64,000 nucleotides of DNA from Pontibacter diazotrophicus (GCF_003367245.1 NZ_QRGR01000005.1:1-64000); one strand, 5' to 3'; numbered from the stretch's first letter, positions 25,355-35,358 are shown. The notes: a model not told the origin generated them from the sequence alone. Numbers and translations are program-made.

Positions 25355-27988
25355 ATGTCGATCTCAACGAAATATAACCCCAAAGAAATAGAGCAGAAGT
25401 GGTACGACAGCTGGATGCAGCACGGCTTCTTCCACTCTGAGCCCAACCCGAACAAGGAGCCTTATACCATCGTGATACCGCCGCCGAACGTGACGGGTGT
25501 GCTGCACATGGGCCACATGCTCAACAACACCATACAGGACGTGCTGATACGGCGTGCGCGTATGCAGGGCAAAGAAGCCTGTTGGATACCCGGTACCGAC
25601 CACGCTTCCATAGCTACAGAGGCAAAGGTGGTGGCCATGCTGAAAGAGCGCGGCATCAGCAAAAAAGACCTCACACGGGAGGAGTTCCTGACTTATGCAT
25701 GGGAGTGGAAAGAGAAGTATGGCGGCATTATTCTGGACCAGCTGAAGAAACTGGGTGCTTCCTGCGATTGGGACCGTACCCGCTTCACGATGGAAGACGA
25801 CATGAGCGCTGCTGTAATCGAGGTGTTTGTGGACCTGTACCGCAAAGGCTTGATATACCGCGGCGTGCGCATGGTAAACTGGGACCCACAGGGAGGCACT
25901 GCGCTGTCTGATGAGGAAGTGATTCCAAAAGACACTATGGCCAAAATGTACCACCTGCAGTACGAGGTGGTAGACGGCGCAACCTCAGAACCAACGTATA
26001 TTACAGTTGCTACATCCCGCCCTGAAACAATTATGGCCGACGTGGCCGTAGCCGTTAACCCGAATGACAAGCGCTACACGCACTTGCACGGTAAAAGCGT
26101 GCGCATCCCGTTGCTGGGCAAAGAGATTCCGGTTATCCTGGATGAGTACGTATCAATTGAATTTGGTACCGGTGCCTTAAAGGTAACACCGGCGCACGAC
26201 CTGAACGATTATGAACTGGGGCAGAAGCACAAACTGCCTACCATCGATATCCTGAATAACGACGGAACACTAAACGAACAGGCACAGCTGTATGTGGGCC
26301 AGGATCGTTTTGCCGCCCGCCGCAATATCGTGAAAGATTTACAGGAGGCTGATTTGCTGGTAAAGATAGAAGAGTACCAGAGCGTGCTGCAGACATCAGA
26401 GCGTACGGGTGCCGTAATTGAGCCGCGCCTCTCGATGCAGTGGTTCTGCAAGATGGACGCCATGGCCAAACCGGCACTGGAGTCGGTGATGAACGATGAT
26501 ATTCGCCTGCATCCACCGAAGTTCAAGAACATGTACCGCTCCTGGATGGAGGGCATCCGCGACTGGTGTATATCGCGTCAGTTGTGGTGGGGCCAGCGTA
26601 TTCCGGCCTTCTACCTGCCGGACGGGTCGCATGTGGTGGCTACCACGGCTGAGGAGGCTTTAGTACTTGCCCGAAAAGAAAGCGGTAATGACCAGTTGCA
26701 GGCTTCTGACTTGCGCCAGGATGAGGACGTGCTGGACACATGGTTTTCGTCGTGGCTGTGGCCAATCTCTGTGTTTGACGGCTTCAAAGACCCTGACAAC
26801 AAGGATATCCTGTACTACTATCCAACCAACGACCTAGTGACGGCCCCTGAGATTTTGTTCTTTTGGGTAGCGCGCATGATTATGGCCGGCTACGAGTTCC
26901 GTAAAGAGATGCCGTTCAAGAATGTGTACCTGACAGGTATTGTACGTGACGCACAGGGGCGTAAAATGTCTAAGTCGCTGGGTAACTCCCCGGACCCGCT
27001 GGACCTGATTGAGCAGTTTGGCGCCGACGGTGTACGTGCCGGCATGTTGTTCAGTTCACCAGCCGGTAACGATTTGCTGTACGATGAGAAGCTGGTAGAG
27101 CAGGGGCGTAACTTTACGAATAAAATCTGGAATGCCTTCCGTCTTATCAAAGGCTGGGAAATAGACGAGAGCCTGCCTTGCCCGAACGAAACAGCTATTA
27201 AGTGGTTTGAGTCCCGGTTTAATGAGGCTTTTGTGCAGATAGAGGACCACTTCAGCAAGTTCCGTATTTCAGATGCACTGCTGGCTGTATACAAACTGGT
27301 GTGGGACGATTTCTGCTCTAATTACCTGGAGATGATCAAGCCTGCGTACCAACAGCCGATTGACAAGCAAACGTTGGACGCAACAGTAGGGCTGCTGGAA
27401 AATGTGCTGAAGGTGTTGCACCCGTTCATGCCTTTTATCAGCGAAGAGATTTGGCACGAGCTGAAGGAGCGTAAGAAGAAGGAGTACCTGATTGTGGCGG
27501 CATGGCCAAAGAAGAATAAATTCGACAAGGATGTTATTCAGAAAATGGAGAACGTGCTCCATGTAGTGGGTGCAGTACGCAACGTTCGCAACTCCAAAAA
27601 TATTTCGAATAACAAGCAGCTGGATCTCTACATGAAAGTGGCGAACCAGGAAAGTTATAGTGCCTTTATGGCTATCCTGCGCAAGCTGGCCAATCTCAAT
27701 GAGATTCAGTTTGTGGAGGAGCCTTTGGAGGGCGCTATCAGTTTTATTGTGGGAAGTGACGAGTTCTTCATCCCAATGGAAGGCAACATCGATGTGGCCG
27801 CTGAGCGCGAGCGCCTGACAAAGGAGTTGGAGTATACCAAAGGTTTCCTCAATTCGGTTGATAAGAAGCTGAGCAACGAACGCTTTGTGAATGGTGCCCC
27901 GGAGGCTGTGATTGCAGGCGAGCGCAAGAAAAAAGCCGATGCTGAAGCCAGAATAAGTGCTATCGAGCAAAGCCTGGCTGCGCTGTAA
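25355..27988 (+). CDS. valS: Valyl-tRNA synthetase
   Basis: Class I synthetase that charges tRNA-Val and edits misactivated threonine. The 877 residues hold the HIGH-type motif in [15 protein letters not shown] near residue 45, the CP1 editing domain (about 190-340, including [13 protein letters not shown]), the KMSKS motif in [18 protein letters not shown] near residue 540, an anticodon-binding domain and a C-terminal coiled coil ([20 protein letters not shown]) that contacts the tRNA. Complete and of normal length. Confidence 0.97.
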   Translation: MSISTKYNPKEIEQKWYDSWMQHGFFHSEPNPNKEPYTIVIPPPNVTGVLHMGHMLNNTIQDVLIRRARMQGKEACWIPGTDHASIATEAKVVAMLKERGISKKDLTREEFLTYAWEWKEKYGGIILDQLKKLGASCDWDRTRFTMEDDMSAAVIEVFVDLYRKGLIYRGVRMVNWDPQGGTALSDEEVIPKDTMAKMYHLQYEVVDGATSEPTYITVATSRPETIMADVAVAVNPNDKRYTHLHGKSVRIPLLGKEIPVILDEYVSIEFGTGALKVTPAHDLNDYELGQKHKLPTIDILNNDGTLNEQAQLYVGQDRFAARRNIVKDLQEADLLVKIEEYQSVLQTSERTGAVIEPRLSMQWFCKMDAMAKPALESVMNDDIRLHPPKFKNMYRSWMEGIRDWCISRQLWWGQRIPAFYLPDGSHVVATTAEEALVLARKESGNDQLQASDLRQDEDVLDTWFSSWLWPISVFDGFKDPDNKDILYYYPTNDLVTAPEILFFWVARMIMAGYEFRKEMPFKNVYLTGIVRDAQGRKMSKSLGNSPDPLDLIEQFGADGVRAGMLFSSPAGNDLLYDEKLVEQGRNFTNKIWNAFRLIKGWEIDESLPCPNETAIKWFESRFNEAFVQIEDHFSKFRISDALLAVYKLVWDDFCSNYLEMIKPAYQQPIDKQTLDATVGLLENVLKVLHPFMPFISEEIWHELKERKKKEYLIVAAWPKKNKFDKDVIQKMENVLHVVGAVRNVRNSKNISNNKQLDLYMKVANQESYSAFMAILRKLANLNEIQFVEEPLEGAISFIVGSDEFFIPMEGNIDVAAERERLTKELEYTKGFLNSVDKKLSNERFVNGAPEAVIAGERKKKADAEARISAIEQSLAAL

Positions 27989-27997
27989 GTAGCAAGC

Positions 27998-28057
27998 AGA
28001 ATCTATAACAAGACCGGCCGCTCTCGTAAGGGAGCGGCCGGTCTTGTTATAGATTCT
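27998..28057. terminator. Hairpin between convergent genes (26-bp arms)
   Basis: Perfect arms 27998-28023 and 28032-28057 with an 8-nt loop. The core ACCGGCCGCTC is very GC-rich. It sits between the valS stop and the stop of the minus-strand gene at 28071. Confidence 0.8.
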
Positions 28058-28070
28058 CTTCAAGGCATGC

Positions 28071-28679
28071 CTAATACCTCTCAGGTGTTGCCATCAACTG
28101 CTTTACCTCCTCTTTATAACCTTGCAGCACATCAGCAAGGCCTTCTTTAGTGGCGGCATACGTTATCTCCACCTGCTTATCCCCCAGGTGGTAAGACAGC
28201 AGTCCCTGGTCTTCCTCCGTCAGGTAATAAAATTTGAGAGGCTCCGTGGCTGTAGATACAGCATAGCTTCTGAAGGTGAAGTCGTTGGTGATACGCTGCT
28301 GCGTGGGCGGGCGGTTGTCGAGGTAGCGCTGCGTTACAACGGTGTCTAAATGAATGTTGCTTTCAATTTGGTAGATGCTTTTTATATCTCCCTCGGTCAA
28401 TTGCCAAATATCTACCTGGTGATTTCCAATAGTTTGGCTGCTGTGGTTGGCTTTAGACAGATCAAGGCTGGCTGCAAGCTGAAACAGTTGCAGGTCATTG
28501 GCTACTGTCTCTACCGATGGAGTTTGTGTGCTGTTGTCGCTGATAAAGTAGCGGTTATCCTTCTCAAGCCGCGCAAAATCTTGCTCAAGGTCCTGCTGCA
28601 TGCGCAGTGATGGCCCAACGGCTAGCATATAGGTGAAGAACAGCGGAAACAGAAGTGATAAAGAAGTTAACATAGCCAT
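28071..28679 (-). CDS. Hypothetical membrane-anchored or secreted protein
   Basis: 202 residues with a hydrophobic N-terminus (MAMLTSLSLLFPLFFTYMLAVGP) that acts as a signal peptide or anchor. The rest is soluble and polar: a helical start (DLEQDFARLEKDN), then mixed strands (HQVDIWQLTEGDIKSIYQIE, YYLTEEDQGLLSYHLGDKQV) and a helical end. No family recognised. Probably periplasmic. It is convergent with valS and divergent from the ROK kinase gene. Confidence 0.65.
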   Translation of the reverse strand: MAMLTSLSLLFPLFFTYMLAVGPSLRMQQDLEQDFARLEKDNRYFISDNSTQTPSVETVANDLQLFQLAASLDLSKANHSSQTIGNHQVDIWQLTEGDIKSIYQIESNIHLDTVVTQRYLDNRPPTQQRITNDFTFRSYAVSTATEPLKFYYLTEEDQGLLSYHLGDKQVEITYAATKEGLADVLQGYKEEVKQLMATPERY

Positions 28680-28800
28680 AGTGTTTGCTTCTACTACTCA
28701 AATGTTGTGCCTATTGTTATGCAAGCTTAAAGTGGTTGTACTGTGGCCATAAGTGAGATTTTATATTTATCCTTCCCTTCCCCTTCCCGTAAGTAATTTT

Positions 28801-29532
28801 ATGAAAGAAATCATGGACGAACTCAGCATCTTAACTATCGATATTGGTGGCTCGCGCATCAAAGCTACGGTTCTAAACCAGGCAGGGCAACTTCAAACAA
28901 ATTACATAAAAGCAAACACCCCTTCGCCGTCCTCTCCGGAAAACGTACTGGATGCTACCAAAAACCTGGTAAAGGAATTCTATGACTATGATCGGGTATC
29001 GGTTGGGTTTCCGGGTTATGTGAAAGATGGCGTCGTGCTGACTGCCCCGAATTTAGGCACAGATAGCTGGAGGGGCTTTGACCTGCGTCAGCAGTTGATA
29101 AGCCTGCTTGAAAGGCCGGTTAGGGTGGTGAATGATGCCGACCTGCAGGGCCTGGGAGTGGTGCGTGGAAAGGGGCTGGAAATAGTGATTACCTTAGGAA
29201 CTGGCTTTGGTACTGCTTTACTACACAACGGCTATCTGTTGCCCCATCTTGAGCTGGCCCACCATCCTGTAACCAAGAGCAAAGACTATGACCAGTATAT
29301 TGGTGACAAAGCGATGAAAAAGGCAGGCTTAGAAAAGTGGAATACCCGGATGCAGCATGTGCTGCAAATCCTGCAAACTGTTTTCAACTACGACCATCTA
29401 TATATCAGCGGAGGAAATGCCGATGAGATCACCTTTAAGCTTGATGAGAATATCACGGTTGTAACTAACTTAGATGGTATTAAAGGAGGGGCCATGCTGT
29501 GGCAGGACGAATTTGTCGTATCTAATAGTTAA
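28801..29532 (+). CDS. ppgK: Polyphosphate glucokinase-like ROK family kinase
   Basis: Sugar kinase of the ROK family resembling polyphosphate-dependent glucokinases, which make glucose 6-phosphate from glucose with polyphosphate or ATP. Motifs: phosphate 1 TIDIGGSRIKATVL, SVGFPGYVKDGVVLTAPNLG, VVNDADLQGLGVV with the catalytic Asp, and ITLGTGFGTALLHNGYLLPHLE. The start is ATG 28801 or 28813 (MDELSILTIDIGG); a longer reading from 28753 adds unconserved residues. Length is about 240 residues, normal for the group. It precedes transaldolase, so both could serve hexose/pentose phosphate flow. Confidence 0.8.
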   Translation: MKEIMDELSILTIDIGGSRIKATVLNQAGQLQTNYIKANTPSPSSPENVLDATKNLVKEFYDYDRVSVGFPGYVKDGVVLTAPNLGTDSWRGFDLRQQLISLLERPVRVVNDADLQGLGVVRGKGLEIVITLGTGFGTALLHNGYLLPHLELAHHPVTKSKDYDQYIGDKAMKKAGLEKWNTRMQHVLQILQTVFNYDHLYISGGNADEITFKLDENITVVTNLDGIKGGAMLWQDEFVVSNS

Positions 29533-29773
29533 ACTAATAAACTAAAAGCTGTTGCTTGTTACAGTTACCCTCCCTAACAAAACGAATTAAGGGCAGGAAC
29601 AGAAAGAGTGGTTAAAACTATTTTTTTGATGCACTAGTACGTAAAGGTGTTGACATGACTTGAAGTAACGTAACTGGTTATAAGCTGCTAAAGTACTGAT
29701 TTCTGTTTTCAAGCAAGCACAGTTTCCAGACGCAGAAAGCATATCAATTTTAAACCAACAAAAATATCAAACT

Positions 29774-30889
29774 ATGGAAAAGAATAATGTAAAGCGCATC
29801 CATGATTTCGGGCAAAGTATATGGCTTGACTTCATAGATCGCAAAATAATGGATACCGGTGATCTGCAGAAACTGATTGACGAGGATGGCGTGCGGGGTG
29901 TTACCTCTAATCCGGCTATTTTTGAAAAAGCCATCAGCAGCAGCTCCGACTATGATGCTGACATAAAAGAGCTGAGCCGGCAGGAGATGAGCAACGAGGA
30001 CATCTTTTACAGCCTGGCCGTGCGTGACATCAAACGTGCAGCAGATCTGTTCAAACCAGTTTATGAGGAGGAAGTGAAGGGAGCCGACGGCTATATCAGC
30101 TTAGAGGTGTCGCCGCACCTGGCCCGTGACACAGAAGGAACCATCAGACAGGCGCGTGAGCTGTGGAAGGCTGTTGATCGGGAGAATGTGATGATCAAGA
30201 TACCCGGAACGGCAGAAGGCCTGGCTGCGATACGTACGTGCATCAGCGAAGGTATCAATATCAACGTTACCCTGCTTTTCAGCCTGGACCGCTACGAAAC
30301 AGTGGCAAATGCCTACATCTCCGGACTGGAGGACCGCGTGAGAGCTGATAAGCCAATTGATCATATCGCTTCTGTGGCAAGCTTCTTCCTGAGCCGTATT
30401 GATGTGATGGTCGACCCGGTGCTGAAAGAGAAAGGACTGGACCAGCTATACGGTGAAGTAGCGATTGCATCCGCCAAAAAGGCTTATGAAATCTACAAAA
30501 GGGTATTCAGCAGCGATCGCTTTAAAAAACTAGAAATTGATGGAGCGAAACCGCAACGCCTGCTGTGGGCCAGTACCAGCAGTAAAAACCCTGATTTTCC
30601 GGACACCAAATATGTAGAGGCGCTGATAGGACCTAATACAGTAAACACCGTCCCCATGGATACCGTAGAGGCGTTCCGGGATCACGGAAAAGCCGAAAAT
30701 ACATTGGAAGATGGCCTGGACAAAGCTACCAGTACTTTATCGCAGCTAAAAGAAGCTGGAATTGATCTGGATGAGATGACGCAGAAGCTGGAGGAAGAAG
30801 GAATTGAGAAGTTTAACCAGCCCTACGATAAGCTGCTTGATGCGATAGGACAGCAAAAGAAGAAAGCACTGGCTTCAGGCAACTCTTAA
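29774..30889 (+). CDS. tal: Transaldolase
   Basis: Non-oxidative pentose phosphate pathway: transfers a dihydroxyacetone unit between sugar phosphates through a lysine Schiff base. The 371-residue length and VRGVTSNPAIFEKAI start fit the longer TalA/TAL-PGI-type subfamily. The Schiff-base lysine is in NVMIKIPGTAEGLAAI; ININVTLLFSLDRYE, VASFFLSRIDVMVD and LLWASTSSKNP follow as expected. A 240-bp upstream region separates it from the ROK kinase and probably holds its own promoter. Confidence 0.95.
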   Translation: MEKNNVKRIHDFGQSIWLDFIDRKIMDTGDLQKLIDEDGVRGVTSNPAIFEKAISSSSDYDADIKELSRQEMSNEDIFYSLAVRDIKRAADLFKPVYEEEVKGADGYISLEVSPHLARDTEGTIRQARELWKAVDRENVMIKIPGTAEGLAAIRTCISEGININVTLLFSLDRYETVANAYISGLEDRVRADKPIDHIASVASFFLSRIDVMVDPVLKEKGLDQLYGEVAIASAKKAYEIYKRVFSSDRFKKLEIDGAKPQRLLWASTSSKNPDFPDTKYVEALIGPNTVNTVPMDTVEAFRDHGKAENTLEDGLDKATSTLSQLKEAGIDLDEMTQKLEEEGIEKFNQPYDKLLDAIGQQKKKALASGNS

Positions 30890-30922
30890 CAGTAGCTGGA
30901 ACAACGACGAATTCGGCAACAT

Positions 30923-30976
30923 GAATATATCACAAAAAAACCTGGGGGTAACCTCAGGTTTTTTTGTGATATATTC
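30923..30976. terminator. Hairpin after tal (22-bp arms)
   Basis: Perfect arms 30923-30944 and 30955-30976 with a 10-nt loop. The right arm contains CAGGTTTTTTT and the left arm the matching A run, so it can terminate in either direction between tal and the convergent gene at 31022. Confidence 0.85.
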
Positions 30977-31021
30977 AGGAGGCGTGTACGGGAAAGGAAT
31001 ATCCTGAAGCAATAACAAACA

Positions 31022-31534
31022 TTACAGGCGTGCATTATCCACTACAGTCCAGTTGATGTTGCCGTTGTTAACGGTATATTTCAAAATCATGTACCCGCCG
31101 GTATGTCCGTCTTCATAGTAGGCCATGGCGTAGCGGTCGTTCAGGATGCGGCTGTCTCGGATAGCCATGGTTCCGCCCAGTGTTCCTTCAGTAGGAATGA
31201 GCTGGCGCTGTTTGCGGTTCAGGTCGTTCATGAGGTCTGCCTCAGGGTTTTCAAGTCCTTTTTGCTTTAGCCGCCGGATGTCTGACTCACTCAGCGTGCC
31301 CAGTTCATCCACAAAAGCAGCACCACCCGGAGGCACCATTTCCATGGTGTCAGGAGGTAGCATATTATCTTCCAGGGAGTCAATAGCCTGATCCTTCTGC
31401 TCCAGTTCTTGGTCAACTTCTTCTATCTGATTATCGGCAATGGCCAGTCGGTTTTCGGCCTCGTTCTTCTGCAGGTAAAAATAAAAGGCCAGAAACAGGA
31501 AAATACCTGCCAGTATCCAGGGTAATATTCTCAT
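31022..31534 (-). CDS. Hypothetical membrane-anchored coiled-coil protein
   Basis: 170 residues: one N-terminal transmembrane helix (ILPWILAGIFLFLAFYFYL, residues 3-21), a short coiled coil (NRLAIADNQIEEVDQELEQK, about residues 28-47), a Pro/Met-rich linker (LPPDTMEMVPPGGA), and a C-terminal soluble part with strands (MAYYEDGHTGGYMILKYTVN). The topology suggests a domain outside the cytoplasm. No family recognised. Confidence 0.7.
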   Translation of the reverse strand: MRILPWILAGIFLFLAFYFYLQKNEAENRLAIADNQIEEVDQELEQKDQAIDSLEDNMLPPDTMEMVPPGGAAFVDELGTLSESDIRRLKQKGLENPEADLMNDLNRKQRQLIPTEGTLGGTMAIRDSRILNDRYAMAYYEDGHTGGYMILKYTVNNGNINWTVVDNARL

Positions 31535-31635
31535 TGGTATCAGGTGCTTGCGTTGTTGTATTTTGAAGTCGTGAAGATAGGGAAATGTATAAGCGGTAAG
31601 ATGCAGTGAAGCGAAAAATAATCTTCCCCTTTCTC

Positions 31636-31672
31636 AAAATAAAATCGCCTGCCCCGGTAAGAGGCAGGCGAT
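31636..31672 (-). terminator. Rho-independent terminator of the E2 gene
   Basis: On the minus strand, arms ATCGCCTGCC and GGCAGGCGAT (31663-31672 / 31644-31653) are followed by TTTTATTTT. It lies 42 bp past the E2 stop codon. Confidence 0.85.
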
Positions 31673-31713
31673 CCATTATATATCAAAGTCTTTCTTATTT
31701 TTCCTTGACTAAT

Positions 31714-33087
31714 CTATATCGTTTGATCCACGTCGAAATTCTCCAGGTAGTCGGCAACACGGCGTACGAACATGCCACCTAGCGAACCGTCTACCACGCG
31801 GTGGTCGTAGGAGTGCGACAGGAACATGAAATGGCGGATGCCTATTAAATCGCCCTGCGGTGTTTCGATTACAGCTGGCTTCTTTGTGATAGCACCTACG
31901 GCCATAATAGCCACTTGCGGCTGCATGATAATGGGTGTCCCCATCACGTTACCGAAAGAGCCTACGTTGGATACAGTATAGGTGCCGCCGGATAAGTCGT
32001 CTGGCGTTAGCTTATTAATGCGGCCTCGGTTAGCAAGGTCGTTCACTTTCTTCGTCAGGCCGTTCAGATTCAGCTGGTCAGCATTTTTGATGTTCGGCAC
32101 AATCAGGTTTCCGCTGGGCAGGGCTACGGCCATGCCGATGTTGATGTCTTTGTGGCGGATAATTTTGCTGCCATCCACGGACACGTTGATCATCGGGAAA
32201 TCTTTGATGGCTTTTGCAATTGCATCGATGAAAATGGGCGTGAACGTAAGGTTTTCGCCTTCACGTTTCTTATACTCATTCTTCCATTTGTTGCGCCAGT
32301 TTACGATGTTAGTCACATCGGCTTCCACAAAAGAGGTAACGTGCGGAGAAGTCTGCTTGCTTTCCACCATGCGGTCGGCAATCATCTTGCGCATGCGGTC
32401 CATTTCTATTATCTCCACGTTTCCGCTGTAGGAGGCAGCGGGCTTCACGGAAGCCGCCTGGGGCTGTGGTGCGGCGGCAGGTTTTGGCGCTGGTGCTGCA
32501 GGAGCATGTGTCTGCGCTTGCGGAGCAGGGGCATTGTTAGCCTGTGTGGTGGCTTGCTGTGGCGCCTCGGAACGATTCTCTACGTACGCCATGATATCTT
32601 TTTTAGATACCCGTCCTTCTTTGCCTGTTCCCGGAATATACTCCAACTCCTGCATAGAAATGCCTTCTTCACGGGCAATATTCAGTACCAGCGGAGAATA
32701 AAAGCGACCCGATGCAGGCTGGTCTAGTTTTGCTACAGCACCTTCAGTTTGCGCAGAAGCAGCAACGGCCTGCTGTGGAGCCTCCTCCTCAGGAGCAGTA
32801 GCAGGGGCTTCGGTGGCAGCAGGGGCAGAAGTGCCAGTGTCCTCTCCGTTGGTGGAGATAATGGCTATAGGAGCGCCAACGGCTACTACATCTCCTTCCT
32901 GTACCAGAATCTCTTTTAGTACGCCACCCTCTAAGGCAGGTACCTCGGTGTCCACTTTATCTGTAGCTACTTCCAGCACCGATTCATCCTGCTCGATGGT
33001 GTCACCCACGCTTTTAAGCCATTTCAGAACGGTGCCTTCCATGATACTCTCGCCCATCTTGGGCATAACCATTTCTACAAGTGCCAT
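31714..33087 (-). CDS. 2-oxo acid dehydrogenase complex E2 (dihydrolipoyl acyltransferase)
   Basis: Transfers the acyl group to CoA within a 2-oxo acid dehydrogenase complex. I start it at ATG 33087 (MALVEMVMPKMGES, 457 residues); the longer reading to 33195 runs through a hairpin. Order: lipoyl domain with the lipoylated lysine in EVATDKVDTEVPA, an Ala/Pro/Gln-rich hinge, a peripheral-subunit-binding domain (PLVLNIAREEGI, GKEGRVSKKDIMAYV), a second Ala/Pro hinge, and the catalytic domain ending HSYDHRVVDGSLGG. The substrate (pyruvate, branched-chain or 2-oxoglutarate) is undetermined because no E1 or E3 is adjacent; the branched-chain type is a fair guess. Confidence 0.92.
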   Translation of the reverse strand: MALVEMVMPKMGESIMEGTVLKWLKSVGDTIEQDESVLEVATDKVDTEVPALEGGVLKEILVQEGDVVAVGAPIAIISTNGEDTGTSAPAATEAPATAPEEEAPQQAVAASAQTEGAVAKLDQPASGRFYSPLVLNIAREEGISMQELEYIPGTGKEGRVSKKDIMAYVENRSEAPQQATTQANNAPAPQAQTHAPAAPAPKPAAAPQPQAASVKPAASYSGNVEIIEMDRMRKMIADRMVESKQTSPHVTSFVEADVTNIVNWRNKWKNEYKKREGENLTFTPIFIDAIAKAIKDFPMINVSVDGSKIIRHKDINIGMAVALPSGNLIVPNIKNADQLNLNGLTKKVNDLANRGRINKLTPDDLSGGTYTVSNVGSFGNVMGTPIIMQPQVAIMAVGAITKKPAVIETPQGDLIGIRHFMFLSHSYDHRVVDGSLGGMFVRRVADYLENFDVDQTI

Positions 33088-33154
33088 ATGTGTCGTTATT
33101 CGTTGTGCGTTATCTGTTAGTGGGCATGAAGCATAAAATACAGCAGCAAAGGCT

Positions 33155-33198
33155 TTTATGTTAGAAATAAGTGAGTCTTCACTTATTTCTAACATAAA
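33155..33198. promoter_or_regulatory. Perfect 20-bp hairpin in the leader of the E2 gene
   Basis: Arms 33155-33174 and 33179-33198 (TTTATGTTAGAAATAAGTGA and complement) enclose a 4-nt loop. It lies between the cinA stop (33236) and the E2 ATG (33087), downstream of a -7 box at 33217-33224, so it would be in the E2 5' leader. No T run follows on either strand. It could terminate cinA, protect the mRNA end or bind a regulator. Confidence 0.6.
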
Positions 33199-33216
33199 TT
33201 TCGCTCAATTCCCGGA

Positions 33217-33224
33217 CAAAGTTA
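33217..33224 (-). promoter_or_regulatory. -7 box for the E2 gene
   Basis: The minus strand reads TAACTTTG, matching TAnnTTTG, about 130 bp upstream of the E2 ATG and just after the cinA stop. Confidence 0.4.
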
Positions 33225-33235
33225 TGAAATTTAGC

Positions 33236-34495
33236 CTATTCCTCAACGGCGGCCGTTAAACTTTGGCGCACCAGGTTCAATACAGCCGTGGCAGTGTACT
33301 CAATGTTGAGCAGCCTATCTTTGTTGTAGTTTAACAGCCTTGTCTCCGTTCTGTCTTTATCGGCATAGGCAATCCAGATGGTTCCCACCGGCTTTTCTGC
33401 TGTGCCGCCGCCCGGGCCGGCGATGCCGCTGGTGGCTACGCCGATGTCGGTACCGAACTTCTTGCGTACGTTTTCTGCCATTTCCCTCACTGTAGCTTCA
33501 CTTACGGCGCCATGTTGCTGCAGGGTTTCCGGCTTCACGTTCAGCTCTCTTGTTTTTACTTCGTTGTGGTACGCGATTACGCTTCCCTGGTAGTAAGCAG
33601 AACTGCCGCTGATGCTGGTAATTTTGTGCGCCAGGTAGCCGCCTGTGCAGCTTTCGGCGGTGGCAATCGTGAGCCCGCGTTCTTTTAAAAGCTGCCCAAT
33701 GGCTTCTTCTAACTTTACCTCACCAAATGCAAAAATGTTATTCGGTATAATATGCGGCAGTTTCTCCACTTCCGCCTGCAACTCCTGCTCAAGTTTTGTG
33801 GCATCGCTGCCCGTGCCTGTCAGGCGCAGGCGAACGCCTCCCAGGTTCGGGAGGTAAGCCAGCTTCAGGTGCTCCGGCAGGTTGGTTTCCCATGCCTCTA
33901 ATCTGTCTGCCAGTATGGATTCAGGTATGCCCACCGTCTGTACCACTTTATGGATGATTTCAGGTGGCTTAAAATAGGTTTTCAGTTGGGGCAGCACAAT
34001 GTCCGTCATCATGCGCTTCATCTCAAACGGCACCCCCGGCATCGACACAAACACTTTGCCTTCCTGCTCGAACCACATGCCTGGTGCCGTGCCCAGCACA
34101 TTCCGGACAGCTGTACAGGCCTCCGGCAGAAATGCCTGCTGCCGGTTCAGTTCTGTTACCGCAATGCCTCGTTTTTTGAAGATTTCTGCAATGTCATCCA
34201 ACGATGGTTCATGCAATTTTAAGGTAGTGTGAAAATAGTCTGCCAGCACGTGCTTGGTCAGGTCATCTTTAGTGGGGCCGAGGCCACCGGTAATCAGGAT
34301 GATGTCTGCTCTTGTTCTGGCATCGTCCAGAGCCTTTACAATATGGTCGGCGCTATCGGAGATAGAGGTAATCTGCTTCACACGTATTCCAATCTTTGTC
34401 AGTTCTGTGCCCATCCAGGCAGAATTGGTGTCCACGATCTGGCCGTACAGAATCTCGTCTCCTATGGTGATGATTTCAGCAATAACTGCTTTCAT
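33236..34495 (-). CDS. cinA: CinA family nicotinamide-nucleotide amidohydrolase
   Basis: Full-length two-domain CinA, 419 residues. The N-terminal molybdopterin-binding-like domain (COG1058) shows IITIGDEILYGQIVDTNSAW, ILITGGLGPTKDDLT and the MPGVPFEMKRMM motif. The C-terminal domain (nicotinamide mononucleotide deamidase) shows IATAESCTGGYLAHKIT, SSAYYQGSVIAYHN and ATSGIAGPGGGTAEKPVG. It works in NAD recycling, and the name reflects an old link to competence. It is divergent from the DUF4197 gene. Confidence 0.95.
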   Translation of the reverse strand: MKAVIAEIITIGDEILYGQIVDTNSAWMGTELTKIGIRVKQITSISDSADHIVKALDDARTRADIILITGGLGPTKDDLTKHVLADYFHTTLKLHEPSLDDIAEIFKKRGIAVTELNRQQAFLPEACTAVRNVLGTAPGMWFEQEGKVFVSMPGVPFEMKRMMTDIVLPQLKTYFKPPEIIHKVVQTVGIPESILADRLEAWETNLPEHLKLAYLPNLGGVRLRLTGTGSDATKLEQELQAEVEKLPHIIPNNIFAFGEVKLEEAIGQLLKERGLTIATAESCTGGYLAHKITSISGSSAYYQGSVIAYHNEVKTRELNVKPETLQQHGAVSEATVREMAENVRKKFGTDIGVATSGIAGPGGGTAEKPVGTIWIAYADKDRTETRLLNYNKDRLLNIEYTATAVLNLVRQSLTAAVEE

Positions 34496-34520
34496 ATATA
34501 TTTTTGGTCTGATTTATGTG

Positions 34521-34528
34521 TAGGTTTG
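34521..34528 (+). promoter_or_regulatory. -7 box for the DUF4197 gene
   Basis: TAGGTTTG matches TAnnTTTG, 35 bp upstream of the ATG at 34563. Confidence 0.45.
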
Positions 34529-34562
34529 GAAAACCGTTTTAAGTTAAAGATGTTCTGTTGAT

Positions 34563-35294
34563 ATGAAAAAACTACTCTACACTTCTCTTTTTGCCCTCAC
34601 CCTGGGCGCCTCTGCCTGTACAGTGGCAGATGTTCAGCGTACCATGGATGGCGTAATGGCTGGCACAGCGGGTGCCCCTGTTACCCAAAATGAAGTAGCC
34701 TCAGGCCTGAAGCAGGCGCTGGAGGTAGGAATCAAAAATGGTTCTAACCAGGCTTCTCAAACAGACGGCTACTACAGGAACCCGCTCATCCGGATTCCGT
34801 TTCCAGAGGATGTGCAGCGTGTAGAGAATACGTTGCGCCAGGTAGGCTTGGGTAACGAAGTAGATAAATTTATACTGACGCTAAACCGTGGTGCCGAAGA
34901 TGCTGCCAAAAGTGCAGTGCCGATTTTTGTGAGTGCTATCAGGCAGTTGACCATCGCGGATGCCTGGGCTATTCTGCGAGGCGATAAAGATGCGGCCACC
35001 CAATACCTGAAGCGCACCACCTCGCAGCAGCTGTACAATACATTCAACCCGATTATGGTTACGTCCCTGGAAAAAACGAATGCCACCCGATACTACACCG
35101 ACATCGTGAACCAGTATAACAAGATTCCGCTGACACAGAAGGTGAACCCGGATTTAGATGATTACGCGACGCAGAAGGCCATTGACGGACTTTTTGTGAT
35201 GATTGCGCAGGAAGAGGCGGAAATACGTGAAAACCCTGTTGCCCGTACCACCGAACTGCTACGCAGGGTGTTTGCGAAAGAAAACCAATCGTAG
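34563..35294 (+). CDS. DUF4197 domain-containing lipoprotein
   Basis: 243 residues with a signal peptide ending in a lipobox (LFALTLGASAC, Cys at about residue 19), followed by an all-helical DUF4197 domain. Family landmarks are ASGLKQALEVGI, IRIPFPEDVQRVENTLRQVG, LTIADAWAILRGDKDAATQYL and DYATQKAIDGLFVMIAQEE. Function unknown; likely periplasmic. It is a single gene ending in a strong terminator. Confidence 0.88.
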   Translation: MKKLLYTSLFALTLGASACTVADVQRTMDGVMAGTAGAPVTQNEVASGLKQALEVGIKNGSNQASQTDGYYRNPLIRIPFPEDVQRVENTLRQVGLGNEVDKFILTLNRGAEDAAKSAVPIFVSAIRQLTIADAWAILRGDKDAATQYLKRTTSQQLYNTFNPIMVTSLEKTNATRYYTDIVNQYNKIPLTQKVNPDLDDYATQKAIDGLFVMIAQEEAEIRENPVARTTELLRRVFAKENQS

Positions 35295-35316
35295 GCCAAA
35301 TATATACTATCCTGTG

Positions 35317-35358
35317 AAAGCACCCGCTCTACATATCAGTAGGGCGGGTGCTTTTTTT
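35317..35358 (+). terminator. Rho-independent terminator after the DUF4197 gene
   Basis: Arms 35317-35330 and 35341-35354 (AAAGCACCCGC paired with GCGGGTGCTTT, one mismatch further in) followed by seven Ts. Confidence 0.88.

Noticed and set aside
27269-28063. A 264-codon frame on the minus strand
   Set aside because: It runs antisense to the 3' part of valS and through the terminator hairpin; the translation has no domain pattern.
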